DNA of 13,287 nucleotides from Funneliformis mosseae (lineage: Eukaryota; Glomeromycota; Glomeromycetes; Glomerales; Glomeraceae), in NCBI GenBank assembly GCA_910592005.1, contig CAJVPP010002871.1, forward strand, positions 1-13,287, written 5' to 3'. Made by a program: the position numbers and the translations under genes. This document shows positions 8,090 through 13,287 of the stretch, in pieces. Every line of letters begins with the position of its first letter. The stretch's first letter is position 1. The notes under the pieces were generated by a model. That model worked only from the letters and a program-made list of their open reading frames with translations, was not told where the DNA came from and did no database searches.

Positions 8090-10247
8090 ATGGCCGATTC
8101 GGACTTTGGTTGGAAATTTGCTCAATGCTTTGGTGACAAGGGCGAGGTCGAGGACATTACTGAAGGTAATTGTCCTTTTGACCTTCTGGACTTTTTAACT
8201 TACAAACCGGAGCGAACCAACCGGTGTTGTGATGAACTTTATTTTTTCCTACCTTTTATGGTAATCAGTTGATGTGCTAGGGAATGTTGTTCAGGTTTCA
8301 TTGAACTCACAAATAAGCGCCGAGATTGCGTGTCAAATACTCTAATTTTGGCACTTATTGTGATCGATTCCTTGGAAACGATTATAGTACTATAGGATAG
8401 AGAACCCATAGTTTTGTATACAAAAAAAAAAACAGGTTTACAAGAAATAAATACTTGGTTATTTGGCGTGGAGCAGTTACGAATAGCCTCCAAGTGCCAG
8501 ATCGTGAATCATTTGATGTCGCTTTTTCTTTTGCATTAGAGATTCTATAGGTCTCACAACTATATTTCCAATATGCAGCTGACATTATTTCGACCGTGGA
8601 ATTTGACCATACTGGTGATTACCTTGCCACTGGGGATAAAGGAGGACGAGTAGTATTGTTTGAACGAAACGATGGGGTGTGTTATTCATTATGATATTAT
8701 CATTTCCTTTTAGAATTTGCTCTAAATATATAATTGTTCTTTATGACTTCAGAAAAAGGGTTGTGAATATAAATTTTACACCGAATTTCAATCGCACGAG
8801 CCTGAATTCGATTACTTGAAAAGCTTGGAAATTGAGGAAAAGATCAACAAAATTAAATGGTGCAAACGACAGAATGCCGCGCATTTTCTATTGTCCACCA
8901 ATGGTAAGTAATTTTCATTTTATGATTCTATTAAATCGTTAAAAATGTTACAACTAAATTTCCTTTTTTTTATATTATTATTATAGACAAAACTATTAAA
9001 CTTTGGAAAGTGTTTGAAAAATCTTTGAAAGTAGTTGCGGAAAACAATTTGAGTGATGGATTGCGACCTCAAAATGGTAGAATTCAACAATTGAGGTTAC
9101 CGAAACTTACACATCATGACACAATCATTGCTGCTGTTCCTCGTAAAGTGTATGCTAATGCTCATGCATATCATATTAATTCCATATCCATTAATTCTGA
9201 TGGTGAAACGTATATATCTGCGGATGATTTAAGAATTAATTTATGGAATTTGAATATTAGCGATCAAAGTTTTAGTATCCTTTTCTTAGTAACGAATAGT
9301 TACTCATTTTCAAAATTTTTATAACTAAATGTATCCTTAATCCAGACATTTGTTTTTTTTAGATATTGTTGATATTAAACCAGTTAATATGGAGGAATTG
9401 ACCGAAGTTATTACCGCGGCTGAATTTCATCCTCTTCATTGTAATTTGTTTATGTACAGTAGCAGTAAAGGGACTATAAAATTAAGTGATATGAGAGCAG
9501 CGGCATTGTGTGATCAACATGCAAAATGTGAGCTAGTTTTTTTAAAAAGTTTGAAGATTTATAAAGCAAATTCTTTTCAAATATTTATTAATTTACTTCA
9601 TTTGTAAAGTATTTGAAGAACAAGAAGATCCTGCCAATAAATCTTTTTTCTCAGAAATCATTTCATCTATCTCTGATGTTAAATTCAGCAAAGATGGGAA
9701 GTACATTCTTTCACGTGATTACTTGACCCTGAAAATCTGGGACATAACCATGGAAAATCGACCACTGAAGACAATCAATATTCATGATCATTTGCGAAAT
9801 AAGCTTTGTGATCTCTATGAAAATGATTGCATTTTTGACAAATTTGAGTGTACTTTTAGTGGTGATGGCCAGTAAGTTATTGTAGAATACGTAACTTTTT
9901 TTTATTAAAAAAGTTTCCAAAGATAGATATTTATATGATTGACTAATAATTTCTTTCATTTTCATTCTAGAAATGTTCTAACTGGTTCATACAATAATTA
10001 TTTTCACATTTATGACCGAGAGGGATTAACCGATATTGCCTTGCAAGCTGATAAAAGTGCATTCAAAGCCAAGCGTGCTGGATCAGCAAAAAATAAGATG
10101 CTGCGTGGAAAAAATAACAAAAAAGAAGAGATCAACGTCGATGCTATTGATTTCAATAAGAAAATTCTTCACGCTTCATGGCATCCAAATGAAAATTCGA
10201 TCGCTGTGGCTGCAACTAATAATCTTTTCATTTTTACGTGCGTATAA
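8090..10247 (+). CDS. CDC55: PP2A regulatory subunit B55 (Cdc55/Pab1), WD40 protein, seven exons, complete
   Basis: Regulatory B subunit of protein phosphatase 2A. It joins the scaffold A and catalytic C subunits and chooses substrates; in yeasts it acts in mitotic control, morphogenesis and stress signalling. Exons: 8090-8165, 8579-8676, 8753-8903, 8987-9274, 9363-9527, 9610-9871 and 9971-10247. They total 1317 bp, giving 438 aa, a usual length. The six introns (413, 76, 83, 88, 82 and 99 bp) are GT...AG. Both family signatures are present: [15 protein letters not shown] (76-90) and [15 protein letters not shown] (166-180). WD-like blades include [14 protein letters not shown] (41-54), [12 protein letters not shown] (106-117), [11 protein letters not shown] (187-197), [14 protein letters not shown] (237-250), [11 protein letters not shown] (294-304), [12 protein letters not shown] (351-362) and [20 protein letters not shown] (415-434). 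The ATG follows a C/T-rich leader and begins [12 protein letters not shown], as in fungal homologues. The last residues are uncertain: instead of TCV-stop, splicing at 10238 would give TE-stop. Confidence 0.96.
8166..8578 (+). other. Long intron 1 of the PP2A B55 gene
   Basis: At 413 bp it is four to five times longer than the other introns of the gene. It splits the Ala codon of VEDITE|ADIIS. The donor is G|GTAATT and the acceptor ATGCAG. It is less A/T-rich than the other introns, especially 8170-8240 and 8460-8510. Reading frames on either strand inside it show no recognisable protein. Confidence 0.85.
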
Positions 10248-10348
10248 ATTACGATTATTATTGTTCACGTTGAATCGAGTATCGCTACTATTGACTTACT
10301 TATTTTTTCGTATATTCCCCTAACGTTTGGTTCGAATTTTTTTTAACA

Positions 10349-10354
10349 AATAAA
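10349..10354 (+). terminator. Possible polyadenylation signal of the PP2A B55 gene
   Basis: AATAAA lies about 100 nt after the stop codon, a sensible distance for a fungal 3' untranslated region. The hexamer is common in A/T-rich DNA. If the alternative last exon (10395-) is real, this signal would lie inside an intron and would not be the one used. Confidence 0.3.
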
Positions 10355-10544
10355 AATGTTTGATATTTATTTCATGGACTATTGTATAATCTAGCGAGTA
10401 AGTCAATCTTTTTTATTCCTCTTATTTTCATTTCAAAAATTTATATAATATTAAGTTGATAATTATTATTTTATCTTTTTAATGTTAATTTGGTATATAT
10501 ATTAAAATTCAGGCTATAATAGATAGACTTTTATCTTATTATTA

Positions 10545-10589
10545 TTTTTTTTTCCTAAAAAAAAAAAACCAAAAAAAAAAAAAAAAAAA
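10545..10589. repeat. Homopolymer cluster T9...A12-CC-A19
   Basis: A run of nine T, then CCT, twelve A, CC and nineteen A. The T and A runs could pair into a hairpin. A further T-rich run (about 10899-10918) follows. Exact lengths in such runs are unreliable in sequencing data. Confidence 0.6.
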
Positions 10590-11788
10590 CATCATTTGTA
10601 AATTCTTCGTCACGGTCGTTAAATGGATTTTTTTGGTTAGAGTTACAAGCGGTGTGCATTTTTAGTTGTCACAAATACTTTCACGTCATTATTTATATTT
10701 TATTCTGGACTTGGTTTCAAAATGTTTTAGTAGCATTCTCACCCGCATCTTTTTCAATTATTTTATATCTGGAACTGAGTAATGCTTTGAAATATGTTGT
10801 AATCTCCCCTTCTTTTTACTTATTTTTATTATTTTTTTCTCTCCATTATCCTGATGATATTTTTTTTTGTAAGTAGAATCATTTTCCCTTTTCTTTTACC
10901 TTTTTTTTTTTTTTTTTTCCTTTTATATATCCAAGTTGAATAATTTCTGACTTAGAAGAAAAAGTTGTCAATTAGTTGTTATAGGACTGTGATCAAGGTG
11001 CATTATAGCTGATAAAGGTGGCTATATGCGATTATATAAAATACTCATACTATTTAACTTACTTGTATACTAAATTGTATACTCCTATTTAAGGATTTTA
11101 TCTTTGCTTAAAGGCATTTTAATATTGTTAATTTATGTGAATTTGTCAAATTTAAAAGAATTTGTTTAACTTTTAATGCAAACGTTTTTGGAGTGTTAAT
11201 ATTAGAAAACATTTTGATGTCGTTTCCTTATAACACGGGTCAATTTTATTTTAGCAAATTAAAAATTTTTTAATAAAATATGAATATCTGATATAGATCA
11301 TTAATTATATAAGTTGAAATTAAATCATAATTCTCGTTATAGTTAAGTTATAATCTTTTAAAGTTAAAAAATTAGGAGTTGCATTTTTTTTGATTAAAAA
11401 AATGTGATTTAAATTTTAGCTATATAAATTATAAAGAATATCTAAATACTGTATAATTATAACATCATTCAAAACATTTTAATTAAAAAAATTAAAAAAT
11501 ATGAAAAATTTTTAAAATTTTAATTATTTATTTATATAAATTGTAATCAAATATTTTACTATGATAAATATATTAAGAATTTGTAAAATCTTTAATTAAA
11601 AATAAAAAGATATTATTTTTTAAATGACAAGTGTAAAATTATTTATAAAATGTTATAAAAAAATTATATTTTAATATCTAGAAATCATAAAAAATAAAAT
11701 AAAGTTTTTTAGATTGGTTATTTTAAGAAATATCTAATAGTAGTATTTTAATTTTTAAAATCAATAATTATCAATATATATCAATTTT

Positions 11789-12075
11789 TTAATTTTTCAA
11801 TTTTTAAAAATAACTTATTATCTAATAATTACAAAATAAAAAAATTAATAATTATTAATATATGGGAGGGTTTCTAGGAAAATCAGGTTCTGAGAAATTT
11901 TTCACTTAAATTAAGAGCTTAATACATTTTAATCTAATAACATCAAAAACTAAAATGCAATAAAAATCTCAATTTTGTTAAAAATTCCTGGAACCTGATT
12001 TTCCTAGCAATCAACCCATATATTAATTTTTCAATTTTTTAATTTTTTAAAATAAATAATTGTCTAATAATTATA
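11789..12075. repeat. Direct repeats flanking the MITE-like element
   Basis: TTAATTTTTCAATTTTT occurs at 11789-11805 and again at 12023-12039. TCTAATAATTA occurs at 11821-11831 and 12063-12073. The order and approximate spacing are the same, so about 45-55 bp are duplicated on each side of the element at 11859-12022. The right copy begins exactly where the element ends. The left copy is separated from the element by about 28 bp. Confidence 0.55.
11859..12022. mobile_element. MITE-like element, copy 2, with well-preserved terminal inverted repeats
   Basis: The ends TATATGGG (11859-11866) and CCCATATA (12015-12022) are inverted copies. Seven mixed bases further in, CTAGGAAAATCAGGTTC (11874-11890) is perfectly inverted at 11991-12007, followed by an imperfect GAAATTTTT. 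The terminal inverted repeats are thus about 43 bp with few mismatches, around a roughly 75-bp non-coding centre. If the element proper is TGGG...CCCA, it is flanked by TA on both sides, as expected for a Tc1/mariner-type target duplication. A diverged relative lies at 1760-1906. The element belongs to no family I can name. Confidence 0.8.
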
Positions 12076-12124
12076 AAAAAAATAAGAAAATAAAAAACTC
12101 TTTCCGCTAATCCTTTTTGCCAAA

Positions 12125-13287
12125 ATGTCTCCAACAACTAGAAAACAGAATACATATAGAAAAAAAACCAAACCTTATAACAAAACTATTTCAAACGCTT
12201 TAGATAACAACGCTGAACCTAGTGTTCTATCCTCTAACGATAACAGAAAAAATAAGAACAACGATAATATTACTAAAACTAAAAAAAAACAAAAAACCAA
12301 TATCTCTACACTTGATACTACTCTTAATACAACTGAAGACCCAGATATAACCCAACAAACAACAGTTATTACACAGATAACCTCTTTTACTCCTGAGGCA
12401 GGTTTTGTCTTTAAAGACTCAGAAGTATATAAAATGGAAATAGATAAAACGAAAAATATTCCACCTTCTTCATCTCAAAAAGCTAACACTAATATTTCAA
12501 GACATGCAAAGAATACAATAAATGATACAACAAACAATTCTAGTTCAACCCCTACTACTGCTAATACTACCGACAAAGGAAAGAACAAACAACTTTCTTG
12601 AGCTGACCAAGTTGAAAATAATGTAAACGAAACTGACTAATCACGTAACTCTAACACGAAAGATACTTCCTTCAACATCATTACTTCACTGACGCATTTT
12701 TTTGCATCAGATGATGCTGCAGATATTACTGGTAAATCTATCGCCGATAAACAGAACTTCATTAATAGGCTGTTTGTTAACTTTTCTGGTTATCAAGAAG
12801 CATTATACAACTCCAAACTTAGAAAGTTCTTTGTATATTTTCATGCTATTAATCAACTAACACATGCAGTAATAAAAGTTTAGGAAACACAACACAACCT
12901 CGTATTTGTGATTGCCGATCCATCTGCAAAGAAACAACGAATTGATGCTGAAAAAGGAAGATGCATTAAAGTTAATGATATTTCCTTATTTGTCAAATCA
13001 GATGTAGTACAAAATTTCTTCCAACAACGTGATACAATTGCTAGATTTTCAATGAACACCAGAGGACTCTGGCAAATCGCATTCATTGTTTACGAGTCAC
13101 CTGATGCTATTAAATCATTCTATACCGAAGAATGGTCTTTATCATTATTAGACTTCACAGTCTGTATTGAACCTACTGATCTCAATGCTATACAACTTAT
13201 CTTAAGACAGCAATTTGAATTAAAATTAACTGGCTTACCATTTAACACAACACAAAGGGATTTATCAATTTTTCTGAATTCTATTAA
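12125..13287 (+). pseudogene. Decayed retrotransposon ORF1 (nucleic-acid-binding, RRM-like), truncated by window end
   Basis: The first 158 codons run from ATG 12125 (context GCCAAAATGTC) to TGA 12599-12601. They are basic and Asn/Thr/Ser/Lys-rich, as in disordered N-termini of such proteins. The same frame then continues as clear protein to the window end, interrupted only by TAA 12638-12640 and TAG 12881-12883. After the last stop it shows an RRM-like fold pattern: RCIKVNDISLFVKSDVVQNF, then LWQIAFIVYESPDAIKSFY. A second RRM-like start follows, LKLTGLPFNTTQRDLSIFL. I recall many Rhizophagus proteins of this type upstream of a zinc knuckle and a LINE-type endonuclease/reverse transcriptase; those parts would lie beyond the window. 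Base composition here is richer in C than in the flanks, as expected for an insertion. Three stops mean this copy cannot make the full protein. No frameshift was seen. Confidence 0.75.

Larger units (their letters stand above)
10248..11780. other. Gene-free 3' flank and intergenic DNA
   Basis: No gene is supported. A 74-codon frame at 10652-10876 is Phe/Ile/Tyr-rich, has no similarity I recognise and looks like chance in T-rich sequence. The stretch 10948-11110 has a somewhat more mixed composition but many stops. From 11240 onward the DNA is almost only A/T. Confidence 0.45.

Noticed and set aside
8239..8585. Minus-strand frames within the first intron of the PP2A gene
   Set aside because: They lie in intron 1, overlap each other in different frames, reach exon 2 sequence on the wrong strand and show no recognisable motif.
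9010..9607. Treating 9010-9324 and 9350-9607 as separate small genes
   Set aside because: They are exons 4 and 5 of the PP2A gene read through into introns; splicing at 9275-9362 restores the family sequence [17 protein letters not shown].
9711..9965. Minus-strand 84-codon frame
   Set aside because: Antisense to exon 6 and intron 6 of the PP2A gene, whose plus-strand coding is unambiguous.
10329..10337. GGTTCGAAT, similar to a tRNA B box
   Set aside because: It continues into a T run without the pairing 3' half, and no A box, anticodon stem or acceptor stem can be drawn upstream.
10652..10876. 74-codon plus-strand frame rich in Phe, Ile and Tyr
   Set aside because: Expected by chance in T-rich DNA; no family recognised, no composition change and no supporting signal.
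12880..13086. Minus-strand 68-codon frame
   Set aside because: Antisense to the RRM-like part of the ORF1 pseudogene; the plus-strand protein pattern explains the open frame.

Overview
This window is very AT-rich eukaryotic DNA. It holds two intron-rich housekeeping genes in divergent orientation, flanked by long gene-poor tracts full of repeats and mobile-element remnants. The introns are short (70-413 bp) with GT...AG ends, the two proteins are most like fungal homologues, and the right edge carries a decayed retrotransposon ORF1 of a type I associate with arbuscular mycorrhizal fungi. A Rhizophagus-like Glomeromycotina genome is my best guess. That assignment is inference from gene structure, base composition and recalled family patterns; no search was run.

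Layout. 1-5096: no intact gene. It contains an imperfect hexanucleotide repeat (about 504-806), a 45-bp tandem array with a strong hairpin (1363-1685), a diverged copy of a short palindromic-ended element (1760-1906), stop-free A-rich tracts that may be relic coding sequence (983-1135, 2044-2310, 2718-2942), a second small element with perfect 16-bp terminal inverted repeats (3861-4006), a less AT-rich island (4277-4372) and an imperfect inverted-repeat structure (4401-4562). 5097-7270, minus strand: a complete six-exon gene for anthranilate synthase component I (495 aa), the chorismate-using first step of tryptophan synthesis. 7271-8089: a shared divergent promoter region. 8090-10247, plus strand: a complete seven-exon gene for the PP2A B55/Cdc55 regulatory subunit (438 aa). 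10248-11858: AT-rich intergenic DNA with homopolymer runs. 11859-12022: the better-preserved copy of the palindromic-ended element, lying between two direct repeats. 12125-13287: an ORF1-like retrotransposon gene with three in-frame stops, cut off by the window end.

The two genes are not functionally linked. One makes a tryptophan precursor; the other directs a protein phosphatase in cell-cycle and signalling control. They share only the divergent intergenic region. The splice models were built by hand: every junction keeps the frame and joins conserved residues, so both exon structures are well supported apart from the very first exon of the anthranilate synthase gene and the last few residues of the PP2A subunit. 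I found no CRISPR array, no convincing tRNA and no evidence for a new multi-gene system. The more unusual signals are the repeats, the small non-autonomous elements and a few details inside the two genes.
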